This document shows, piece by piece, positions 54,437-64,000 of a stretch of 64,000 nucleotides of DNA. The notes beneath the pieces were generated by a model, which searched no databases, was not told where the DNA came from, and saw only the letters and a list, made by a program, of their open reading frames with translations. The position numbers and the translations under genes are program-made. Position 1 is the first letter of the stretch. Every line of letters starts with the position of its first letter. Source of the DNA: Perognathus longimembris pacificus (taxonomy: Eukaryota > Chordata > Mammalia > Rodentia > Heteromyidae); the NCBI RefSeq assembly GCF_023159225.1, contig NC_063162.1:103308094-103372093 (forward strand). The letters run 5' to 3'.

Positions 54437-54440
54437 ACAT

Positions 54441-55590
54441 GACGTTTTATCATGATCCTAGTTGGTGGGGGGGTCTCCCCAGAGTGATGAATGATTTGCT
54501 ATACTTTCTGCACAGCTGTGGCCTTGGCTGCAGGCATGGATGCCCAGGCCATACAAAGACAATGTAGTTACTTACTATGGTCCTATGTCAGAGCTACAGT
54601 AACTCAGCTAATAAGCATGGCTGGCTCCAAGGATGGTTGAGGTACATGCTAATACCCCATGCTTCCTACTCTTTTGTGATACAACTATTCTCTGTCTTTC
54701 CATAGCTTCCATCCCATGGATGATAGGTTGACCTCTATCATTGCTTATCTTCTGGTTTTTCATATTCACCATTCTTTTCTCCTACATTCCTTTTTGTCTC
54801 TTTGAATCCTCACATTACCCCTCCCCCCCCATGTTGATTAGCTCAATGACTAGCCTGATCTTTATATACATCCTCCATTGGCACAAGGATTTATTTTCTT
54901 TCAAATTTAGCAGTTGGGTAGCTTGTAATGGTTCTGGGATCTGGGATGACTTATTTGCTGACCTCCTCCCTCACCCTTTTCTTTTCTTTTTACACATACC
55001 TAGGTTTATAACATACTGGGTACCTAGAGGTGTTTGTTAGTGGAGGAGAGGAATGTGTATGAATTATCAAGAATATATGAATTGAAGTGGGTCCCGATCT
55101 TTTTCACTTAATTTTAGAAACTTAATGAATATTCCAGCTTCTACATAGGCATGCACACAATCAAATAAAGGATTCAGTTTTGAATACCTTGGAAATTGAA
55201 TTTTGATACATTTCATTGGATGGTAGCCAAATACAACTTTTTGTAATAGAGATCTAGAATGATAATTTTCACTGCTTGATAGAAGTATTACTGGGTTTTT
55301 GGAAAATTCTCATCAAGTTACATGATGTGAGCAATCCTTTTCCAGGGATGTAAAATAATATCAAGTGTTCAATTTTCTCCCAGGCTTTTTTTCTTAATGC
55401 ATCTCAAATAAGTTTATTCACATTCAATCAGAGAAATGCAGATACCTAAAATACCCAACTGAGTAGTAAGGGGCCTCTTAACAGGATAAAAAGAAAAAAA
55501 GAAGGGAGTAGTCAGAACTTAGTAAACCCACTCCTCATATTTTTTGCCCAGGTCTAGTCAAATATGGTAGAAGTAACAGTAAAATCGTTT
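54441..55590. other. Unique DNA
   Basis: No feature recognised. The plus-strand open frame at 54741-55040 is hydrophobic but has no other gene evidence. Confidence 0.4.
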
Positions 55591-55690
55591 ATTTTTTGTG
55601 CCAGTTCTTGGGCTTGAACTCAGGGCCTGGGCATTGTTCCTCAGCTTTTTCACTCAAGGCTGGTGCTCTACCACTTGGTACATTTCCAGT
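55590..55690 (-). mobile_element. Partial antisense SINE right arm
   Basis: tgggcttgaactcagggcct and tggtgctctaccacttgg. The B1-like arm is missing. Confidence 0.7.
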
Positions 55691-55855
55691 ATGCATTTTC
55701 CTTCCACACTACTACTTTAGAAATACATTCCTCCATAAGATAATACCTCTTCCTGAGTTATACCATTCCTTTATATAGGTCTTAAGTTGGGGGAGGGGGG
55801 GAGGCTCCTGAGTTGAATAATAGATTTGAATGCACTTTGGAAAAGGTCATTTTGA

Positions 55856-56181
55856 GGGCTAGTGGCAAGAGAACTTGCCTCGTATACACGAAGCCCTGGG
55901 TTCAATTCCCCAGCACCACATATATAGAAAATGGCCAGAAGTGGTGCTGTGGTTCAAATGGCAGAGTGCTAGCCTTGAGCAAAAGAAAGCCAGGGACAGT
56001 GCTCAGGCCTTGAGTTCAAGGCCCAGGGAGGAGGAGGGGGAGGGGGAGGGGGAGGGGGAAGGGGAGGGGGAGGAGGAGGGGGGGAGGGGGAAGGGGAGGG
56101 GAGGGGGAGGGGGAGGGGGAAGGGGAGGGGAGGGGGAGGGGGAGCTGCCAGGGACAGTGCTCAGGCCCTAAGTCCAAGGCC
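55856..56181 (+). mobile_element. ID-like/Geo SINE carrying a G-rich array
   Basis: The left arm lacks about 10 bases of its 5' end (starts gggctagtggcaagagaact). The right arm is normal to about 56027, is then interrupted by the array at 56028-56143, and its last about 36 bases appear a second time (56147-56181). Target duplication cattttga at 55848-55855 and 56182-56189. Confidence 0.88.
56028..56143 (+). repeat. (GGGGGA)n-type G-rich minisatellite
   Basis: Top strand only G and A, with repeated runs of four to five G. Strong quadruplex-forming potential. The long GEGEGE/PSPSPS-type frames across it are artefacts. Confidence 0.95.
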
Positions 56182-56189
56182 CATTTTGA

Positions 56190-57200
56190 CTCAGAATTTT
56201 GACTTGGTGCTGAATGCCAGAAGCCCATGCCTGTAGTCTTAGTTACTGAAGAGGCCGGCATCTTAGAATCATAGTGAAAGGCAGGTAAAACCATGAGACT
56301 TGTACCTCCAATTAACCTCTTATAGTGGAACGTATTTCTAAAGTAGTAGTGTAGAAGGAAAATACATACTGCTTCATTAAGTGATGACTAAGTGAGAATA
56401 TAAAGAGAATCTATAAATACTTTAAAGGTGTAAATATCAAAGAGGGTGAGGAATCATTTTGTCTAGTACTTTACAGAAATAACACTGAACATGAAATTAA
56501 GAAAAGAAATACACTGAATTATAGTGTAAGCCATTACAAAGACATTATTTAAACTATAGTGTCAGGGTCTTATACAACCTCACATCTCTAGTTCTTTGAC
56601 AATCCTTGCTGTCCTTCTGAAGATGTTCTATTTATTTCAATGAGCACTGAGTAATACCTCAGGCTTTAGGAAACAGAAAGGTGAGAGACACCATCCAGCC
56701 TTCCTGGATCAAGAAATGAAGTAGAAACGTGGGTAGAGGCAGGCCATGAGGGCACTAGGCAACATGCAATGGGGTGCTGCACATTGGAGTCATCCAAGCA
56801 GTTCTGCTTGCTAACTGATGTCATTGTCCTGTGTCAGTCACTGAACTGCTGTCTGTGGGGATGAAGCCCAAACTTGTATCTTTTAAACAATTCAGGGATT
56901 TCTTTTTTACAGTTCATCAGAATTGTAAATATTTATTCATGGTTTTAAGCAAAGAAATGATAGAACTGTTTTAGAATTCTCAATCTGACTCCCAGTACAC
57001 CTGGAGACTAGAGACCATTTGGAAACTGGTTAATCTAGGGTAGATAGAATGAGAGCTTAAGTTAAAATGATGTCATGACTGTAAAGGGGGGGGGCGTTTG
57101 GGAGAGGGGTAGAACTGGTAAGAATGGGAGGAAGAATAGAGTGATGTGGTAGGTATGATCTAAGTACATTTTCGCATAAGAAAATAGCATAAGAAAACTT
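56190..57200. other. Unique DNA with G-run
   Basis: A short B1-like fragment follows the SINE (56205-56320), and a G-run is at 57085-57094. No gene. Confidence 0.4.
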
Positions 57201-57204
57201 TAAA

Positions 57205-57645
57205 GAGGGAGAGCCCTCCTGAGGTGGCTCTGCAATTCTAGCTACTTAGGAGGAGACAATCCCAGGTATGTAGGAAATCATGGTTCAAGGCCAGCACAGG
57301 CAGAAAAGTTCATAAGACCCTTTCTCAACTCATAGTTGGGTGCATTGGCATGTGCCTGTCATCCCAAGCTATGTGGGAGGCTGAGACTGTGAGGACTGTA
57401 GTTCCATGCCAGCCTGAGAAAAACGTTTGCAATACTCCATCTCCATGGAAGGGAAGCTCAATATGGTGGCATGTGCCTATGATCCAAGCTATGATGGGAA
57501 GACCAAAGTAGGTAGGTAGCTACTAGGATGTACACCTGGGAAGGAAATGAGATCCTATTGTAAAAATAGCCAGTGAAAGATAGGTATGGATGTGTGCATC
57601 CATTCACAGCCAAGTAAGGGCAAGGATTTGAGTTCAAACCCACCC
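57205..57645 (+). mobile_element. Composite B1-like multimer + ID-like SINE, third copy
   Basis: B1-like units at about 57210-57330 (gtggctctgcaattctagct), 57340-57450 (gggtgcattggcatgtgcct) and 57455-57560 (tatggtggcatgtgcctatg) are followed by a weak ID-like end (about 57600-57645). One unit more than the copies at 11.2 and 39.7 kb. Confidence 0.6.
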
Positions 57646-57659
57646 AAAAAGGGGCTAGG

Positions 57660-58130
57660 GGAGAAGGAAAGATGTTAAGAAAGAATAATATAGATGGGTG
57701 ACAGATTAAACTATGTTAGGTGCATGTCATGTATGTAAACCTCACAATAAAACTGTTTTGTATAATTCATTTAAGCTAATAAAAAGCATAAAAATCTGAA
57801 AACACAAAAATTAAGGTAGAACACAGAATGTAAAACAGGTTCAATGACACCTTAGTTGACCTGATCAAGAGTCATGCAATGTGCACACACAAGGATTCCT
57901 TCTCATCCTTCATCAGTGTGTGATGGGAGGGAAGCCTAATAATAATAAAACTGAATAATCAAGGAAAATTTCTTCCAAGATTTCATAAGACAATACAGTC
58001 AGAGAGACAGAACATAGTCAAGTAGGGAAAACAAAGCTGAAGTCCAAGGAGCCAAAAGGGCAACCTGAGAGCACCAAGTTGAAAGGTCAGAAGCACAGAA
58101 TCCAAAGAGAGATGTTGAATAAAAGCAACA
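57660..58130. other. Unique DNA, possible L1 tail at the left
   Basis: 57690-57765 (catgtatgtaaacctcacaa, taaaact) resembles a diverged L1 3' terminus. The rest is unique. Confidence 0.35.
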
Positions 58131-58132
58131 AG

Positions 58133-58365
58133 AAGGCTAGAGGTAGCCTGTAATCTTTGTTACTCAGAAGGCTGAGATCTGAGAATTGTGGTTCAGCCCA
58201 GGTAGAAAATACTTTAAGACCCTTTTCTCCAATAAACCACTAGAAAACTAGAAGTGGTGCCATGGCTCAAAGTGATAGAGTGCTAGCCTTGAGTGAAAAG
58301 CTCAGGGACAGCTCCCAGGCCCTGAGATCAAACCCTGTGACTAACTGAACAACAAAAAAGCAAAA
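58133..58365 (+). mobile_element. B1-like + Geo dimeric SINE
   Basis: tactcagaaggctgagatct, gacccttttctccaataaac, ggctcaaagtgatagagtgc, and an A-rich tail. Confidence 0.85.
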
Positions 58366-58529
58366 GGCTGGCAGTAATGCTGGGGCATTCCTAGTAACTA
58401 CTTCGAATAGGACTGATTCTGTGTGGTAAAGATTGTTCTAGATCAAGGAGCTGAGATGGGAGTTGTATCTTCATAGATGGTAAAAGAGATAATAAAGAGT
58501 GGTACAGGCAGTGGAATAAAAGTTAAATT

Positions 58530-58672
58530 AAAGCCTGTGCTGGGAATATGGCCTAGTGCTCATTTTGAAGCCCATATAGAAAAAGCCAGAAGTGGCGCTG
58601 TGGCTCAAGAGGTACAGTGCTAGCCTTGAGCAAAAAGAAGCCAGGGATGGTGCTCAAGCCCTGTAGCCACTG
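58530..58672 (+). mobile_element. Internally deleted ID-like/Geo SINE
   Basis: Left arm reduced to gtgctgggaatatggcctag plus the linker. Right arm (ccagaagtggcgctgtggct ... gtgctcaagccctg) nearly complete. No A tail. Confidence 0.8.
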
Positions 58673-58929
58673 AAAACACTGCTTCAATAAACATGGGGGT
58701 GCTGGTGCCTGTACTGTATCCTAATTTACATTCCCTCAGATATTAGCCTGGGGGTGGTATTAATGGATTTTACAGTAGTTCTGTTTTCAGGATTTGAGGA
58801 GCTTAAACTCCCACCAACAGTGTAAAAAATTATTTTTCCCTGGAATCTTCACCATTTGTTACTTGGGTCTTAGTGGTGGTCATTCGACTGGAAGATGGTA
58901 AAATTTCAAGGTCTTTCTTGTTTTCTTTT

Positions 58930-59150
58930 ATAATGATCCTAGGACTTGAGCTCAGGGCCTCAGTGCTGTCTCTGAGCTTTTGTGCTCAAGGCTGGCACTC
59001 TGCCACTTGAGCCACAGCTCTACTTACAGCTTTTTGTGGTTAATTGGAGATTAGTGTCTCATAAACTTTCCTGCTCTAACTCACTTCAAATCATGATTCT
59101 CAAATCTCAGCCTCTTAAGTAACTAGGATTGTGGAAATGACCTGCCAACA
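58930..59150 (-). mobile_element. Antisense B1-like + Geo SINE in the old L1
   Basis: acttgagctcagggcctcag, ctctgccacttgagccacag, gtggttaattggagattagt, and a diverged B1-like end. Confidence 0.85.
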
Positions 59151-59459
59151 CTTGGACCCGATGTCATTATGATTTGTGCTTGCTTTGTGACTAGGAATGT
59201 TGAACATTTCTTTGTGTATTTATTGGCTAATTATGTGTCTCTTGAGAACCGTCTCTTTAGTATATTTTGCTATTTATGAATTGGGTTGAATCTTTGGGAA
59301 TTTAGTTTTTTGACATTCCTCGATATTCTGGTTGTTAATCTGTTCTCAGATGTATAGCTGGTAAAGATTTTCTCCCATTCTGTAGGCTGTCTTTTTTGTC
59401 TGGTGAGAAAAGTGTCCTCTCTATTAATCTCCTCTCTGTTAACCTCCTGAGAATTGTTT

Positions 59460-59775
59460 TTTTTTTTCTGAAAAGTTCCTGCTTTGGTCAGGTGGCTTGA
59501 CCCTTACTTACATTTTAGTTGCATCCTTTTCCTGCTCCACTTTCATTAAGACATCCTGTTAGAAGCTCCTTAAATTTTAGTTACAGACTATTACCTAAGC
59601 CACATCTTTTCCCAGATTGTGAACCTGAAGTTGGCCCATTGGAGTGAAGTGGCAGGACCTGCTGGGTGAGGGGTAACCTGCCTGCTCTGGGTGCTTGCCA
59701 GGGCTTTTTTTTTTTTTTTGGCTGATGGCAGAAGTAAACTTTACTTTGCTGAGTTCCTTCTGAGTTGATGTTCTC
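59460..59775. other. Unassigned insertion in the old L1
   Basis: A block not resembling L1, with a T-run at 59705-59719 and a following ggctgatggcagaagtaaac. It may be an old antisense LTR or a processed-RNA fragment. No ends or duplication could be fixed. Confidence 0.3.
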
Positions 59776-60530
59776 ATTCCTACATGGCATCATAACAACC
59801 TGAGGATCTTCTCATATCCAATATTCTAGAGACTATTTTCTTTACTGTGTAGCTTTTTAGTTTGACTGAAATCCATTTGTCCATCTTTGCTCTTATTTGC
59901 TGAGCTACAGAGTTCTTCAGTGAATTTCCAGTGTTTTCTGTTGTTTTTTTTTCTTGCAATAGTTTCATAGCTTCAGGTATTACATTAAGAACCTTCATTC
60001 ACTTTTACATGAGTACAGAGTGAGAGATAGGTATTTTGTTTCCTTCTTCTACCTGTGGATATTCTGTTTTCCCAGTATAACTTGTTGAAACACCTATTAA
60101 TTCTCCAAAATATGTTTTAGTATCCTATGTGAAAAAAAATCATACAATTGAAATTGTATAAAATTATTTGTAGGTTTTCTATTGAATTGGTCTATTTTTG
60201 GTGCCATGGCTCTGTAGTATAAGTTGAAGCCCAGTATTGTGATATTTCCCATATTTTTTTTTCAAAATGTCTTAGGGACTCTTTGGGACTTTTTACTTCC
60301 ATATGAAAATTTCAAATTCTCTACAGAATGGCACTGGGATTTTGGTAGGGATTTCATTGAATCTGTAGATTGCCCTGGGTAGTGTAACTATTCTCATAGT
60401 ACTAATTCTGCCTCTCATGAGCTTGAGAGGTCTTCCCCTCTACTGATTTTTTGTTTTTTTACTTTCTTCTTCAAGGTTTTATAGTTTTAATTTTACAGGT
60501 ATTTTGCCTCTAGAGTTGGCTAATGTTAAT

Positions 60531-63440
60531 GGACAAAAAAAATAGCTACAAAAATCCTCTAATCCTATGTATGAATGTAGCACGATTTGGGAATGGTAGA
60601 CAGTTAGAAGATGTCCTTAGACTTTGTAGGATGTAGATCTTCTCACTCTCCTCTTGACATAAAGCTAAACTGAGTCTTTTCTTTTACCTTGTACATTGTG
60701 ACAAATTCACAAATTACTCAATGTGTATAATATACAAGTCCTTTAGTCCAGTGTTCTACTTTTTTCTCTAGTGCTAAAATGAATCAACCAGCCATCTGGC
60801 TTTGAGAATGTATGTAAATGTCTATGTTAGAATATAATTTGTCATGGCAATAATTTATAATTTTCATTCCATATTGTCTAATTTTCTCTTATCCTACAGA
60901 GAAAGTAAAAGATTCCAATAAGATGCTTCCCTTCTTGGCATTTGTTTCTAGAGCTAAATCTCATAGAAAGTAATGACATGAAAGGAGATGAAGGTACTGA
61001 TGGGGACTTTGCTGGAGAGAGAAAAGGGTTTCCCCAAAATAAAATATAGACAGAAAAGGTAGAGAAGAAAGAGAAGTCTATGTGCATGCTTTTGGTGGCA
61101 ATAAGGAGAAAAAGAGATTTCCTAAGGTTAGGAGCAGATTATCTTATCTGGGGAAGAAAGATGTAAGTGGCTCTTAAGCCTGAGGCCTGTCACTGCACCA
61201 AGAAACAGCAGAACCTGAGAACTAGCCATAGTTTCTTGTGTGTCTAGTGTTAAACTAAAGCCCAATAATGTGTGGACTGACAACACAGGTTGGGATAATG
61301 TAGTAATAGATGTATGGTGGGGGTGGGGATCTTACTGACTCCATAAATCTTGGCAAAATGGCCATGGGAAAAGCCCTGCAGAAGGCCTAGGTTACAACTC
61401 AATGAAGTATGGTATACTGCAGAATGAGAATGAGAATAAACACATAAAAGAGAAATGATGATTCCTTGTCCAAACTTGAGTTTGTGATTCCCCTATCCAT
61501 ACCCAGTATCTATACTCATTTATCAAATGGATCCCTTTGTTGTTCACAAAGGGACATAACCAGTGTGGAAATTCCGGGAGAGATGGCAACAGACAACAGG
61601 TAGGGTAGGCTATCTGGGTGGGACCTCAGGTTCCAGGAAGAAGTAAAACAATGGCCTTTGGAAGTGTCTCTCATGATAAGATTCTCTTTGCAAGGCTGAT
61701 GACATAATTATATGAGCATCAAGTCTGAAAGTTAATCAGAATCCTGTGTATGTTAATTTGAAGCAGTTTAACACTCCCACAAAGAAAAAGATCAATTGAG
61801 ACCCAATGGCCCTTTTCAACTGTTATTGTGTCTAGTGGTTAACAGATGATGTAGGCGTTAGCTTGAGATGGCTGCTATGTCATCACCAGAGTCCCACTGT
61901 TCCCTTATGGTCTAAGCTGACTAAGTGAACAGATCTGTGTGAACATCTCTGGGAAAAGAAAAGAATACTTGTTACTGACAGAAACAAAATTAATGAAACG
62001 ATATGCAATAATTATCATGAAAATGGACATTAAAAAAAAGGAAACGGACATCAGTGGCATTTAAATGTTCAGTGGGGATCCTTCCTTGCTAATGTAGACT
62101 TTGTAACTCAGGCCCCAGTCCAAGATTCAGAATTTTATTTATTTTTTAACTACAAGCAACATTTCTTGTTTCAGACATGAGATAATTGTAAAGCACTTTC
62201 CACTAGAACAACAAAGAGCATTATGCTCATGCTATGGAGAAAAAGTGTGAATGTAAATCGATATAATGTATCATAAATTACTGTTTATTACTAGACAAGT
62301 AAATGAGTGCCTCAGAAAGTGGACTTGCTTGCCTGAAGAGGGATTAAAAGAATGTTTATGGTTGCAATCTAAACCTTTAAAATAAACCCCTTGGAGGTAG
62401 AAAGGCAGATTTTAGTGCTTCTATTGCTACTCCACAAGACACTGTTAAATCAGTTCTGTTTCTTAAAGCAGCCAGTAATTTATCGCCCCAAACATGTTGT
62501 GGTTGTCATCTGTGAATTCAGAGTCACACAACTGTTAAATTTAACGAACTATGGTTAAGAAATGAATGAATAGTTATGAGTTTCACAAATCAAATTCTCA
62601 AATCTACACTTGGCTTTTCTTGAATTCTAAATGTACTGACAACAGACCCGGCTCCACCCCTCATCGGCTTGTCATGCTCAATTTTACAAGGACAAGCAAA
62701 CAGCCAGGCTTACTGTCTGCAAATTACAGCTAAGGCTGTGCTGGAAGCAGGACTGCTGGGGAGAAGAGCTCTTCTTAGGCCATTTGCTTGCAACTTGTGG
62801 GCATAAGAGCCATGCAGCCAGTGTTCTGGTCTACATGTGAGCACTAGGAATTAGAAGTAACCTCTTATGTAAAAATCAATAGAAATTGATGTGCTTTCCT
62901 TTTCCATGGGATACTGAAGGACTAGCTCTAGAATCAAGGCCTCTGTGCTCATTCAGCTTTTTCTGGAATGGCTTTAAACAAGAATTTCCTAACCCAGTTT
63001 TGACATGTGTTTATTCATTCCACCTGACTTTCTGTCCCTCACAGTAAAAGATGGGTGTCAAAATACAGACAGGAGATAGGAACCACCTACTTTTATGGAG
63101 AGGGTGTTGGAGCCAGTACCTGATGTTCAGAAGCTGGTCTTCAATGATGAAATTTAGTTTTAATGAAGATGTGAAACAGTATACATCACAGTAGGTACTG
63201 CCCAACCTCAATCTCATAATTCTGACCAGAACCTGTGCTTCCTAGAGGACAGAAAGAAGTCCTTGTGGTTGGGACACTGGGGCCTCAAAAAGGAGAAGTG
63301 AAAAGTAAAGTTTGGAATTGAACTCTAGGGAATGGAATGTGTATGCTCTTTGTTTTCCTGTCCTGAAGGCAGTTAGGACTTTCCAGGGGTGAATGTGGCA
63401 GATTTCAATGACACCCAGATCATTCAAAACTGTATTGTTC
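60531..63440. other. Unique DNA, 2.9 kb
   Basis: No repeat family or gene recognised. Confidence 0.45.
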
Positions 63441-63444
63441 ATGC

Positions 63445-63636
63445 TGGTCACCAGTGGCTCACCCTTGTAATCTTAGCTACTCAGGAGGCAGAGATCTGAG
63501 GATCATGATTGGAAGCCAGCCCAGGCAGCAAAGTCTGTGAGACTCTTGTCTCTAATTAATCACCACAAAGCTGGAAGTTGAGCTATTGTTCAAGTAGTAG
63601 AGCACCGGCCTTGAGAGGAAAAAAAAGCCCCAGTAC

Positions 63637-63640
<4 letters not shown>
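63445..63640 (+). mobile_element. B1-like + Geo dimeric SINE
   Basis: gctggtcaccagtggctcac, tagctactcaggaggcagag, tcttgtctctaattaatcac, and a shortened right arm. It runs into the microsatellite. Confidence 0.8.
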
Positions 63641-63680
<40 letters not shown>

Positions 63681-63701
63681 CAACAACAACAACAACAACA
63701 C
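63640..63701. repeat. (CA)n(ACA)n compound microsatellite
   Basis: CA repeats to about 63679, then seven CAA units, grown at the SINE 3' end. Confidence 0.95.
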
Positions 63702-64000
63702 ATGTTGTATTGTTCAATCTCACTCTTTTCAATTTCTGCAGTTTTTCATGATGTCTAATTGTTTCATTATGTTAAGATTCAAGAGATTATTTTATTTTCT
63801 GTGTGCTTGTTAAAACCTACATTTTGGCATAAAATGCAACCTATTTGGAGAAAGTTCCAAAGTCTGCTGAGAAGACTGTTGGATGGAATATTGTGTAAAC
63901 GTCAGTGAAGTCAATTTGATCTATGGCATAGTTTAATTCAGAGGTTTCATAATTAAGTTTTTGTCTGGATGATCTGTCTGTTGATGGAGCTGAATTGGAT
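63702..64000. other. Unique DNA to window end
   Basis: No feature recognised. Confidence 0.45.

Larger units (their letters stand above)
58675..60530 (-). mobile_element. Old antisense LINE-1, with insertions
   Basis: This is the reverse complement of mammalian L1 ORF2 and flanking sequence (cttaaactcccaccaacagt at 58812; gattttggtagggatttcat near 60343; tgaatctgtagattgccctg). It is interrupted by the SINE at 58930-59150 and by an unassigned block at about 59460-59775. Strongly diverged. Confidence 0.75.

Noticed and set aside
56016..56294. Pro-Leu-Ser-rich and Glu-Gly-rich frames across the G-rich array
   Set aside because: Low-complexity translation of a (GGGGGA)n array inside a SINE.

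Overview
This is a mammalian nuclear DNA window with no recognisable cellular protein-coding gene, exon or structural RNA gene. It is about 36-40% GC, made of unique non-coding DNA seeded with SINEs, LINE-1 fragments, endogenous retroviral LTRs and microsatellites. The commonest SINE is a dimer. Its left arm is ID-like (tRNA-Ala-type) and its right arm is a second tRNA-like unit. I recognise this pairing as the ID-like/Geo SINE known from kangaroo rats, pocket mice and pocket gophers, so a geomyoid rodent is the best guess (moderate confidence; assignment from memory).

Layout. 1-18.9 kb: unique DNA, B1-like and ID/Geo SINEs, a 5'-truncated L1 with a perfect 15-bp target duplication (6996-8157), an antisense L1 3' end (8.42-9.01 kb), an old sense L1 (10.49-12.46 kb) and a short young L1 tail (18159-18289). 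18990-25245: a gammaretrovirus-like endogenous element. 25.3-64 kb: unique DNA, more SINEs, a twin-primed inverted L1 (27836-29858), a 5'-truncated L1 (34893-35484), three solo LTRs with target duplications (32.1, 49.5 and 53.9 kb), ancient mammalian repeats (about 38, 43.5 and 51 kb) and an old antisense L1 (58.7-60.5 kb).

The centrepiece is the retroviral element. It runs R-U5-PBS(tRNA-Gly)-leader-gag-broken pol-non-retroviral segment-PPT-U3-R-poly(A). It lacks a 5' U3 and begins where the 3' LTR TATA box predicts transcription to start. It ends in poly(A) straight after R and is flanked by a 15-17 bp target duplication. This is the signature of a capped, polyadenylated retroviral RNA copied in by LINE-1 machinery, not integrated by its own integrase. 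The two R copies are identical over 172 bp, so the source was young.

Within it, gag is uninterrupted (513 aa from the myristoylation-type Met). It is extended upstream in frame by a glycoGag-like leader, probably from a CTG at 20372, that contains a tandemly duplicated membrane segment. The leader between PBS and gag holds an 83-bp minisatellite of about 11 units. Each unit carries two AGTGCACT palindromes and one short upstream ORF. The pol gene has lost most of protease and nearly all of the reverse transcriptase polymerase domain. RNase H remains and integrase stops after its HxxxH pair. No env is visible.
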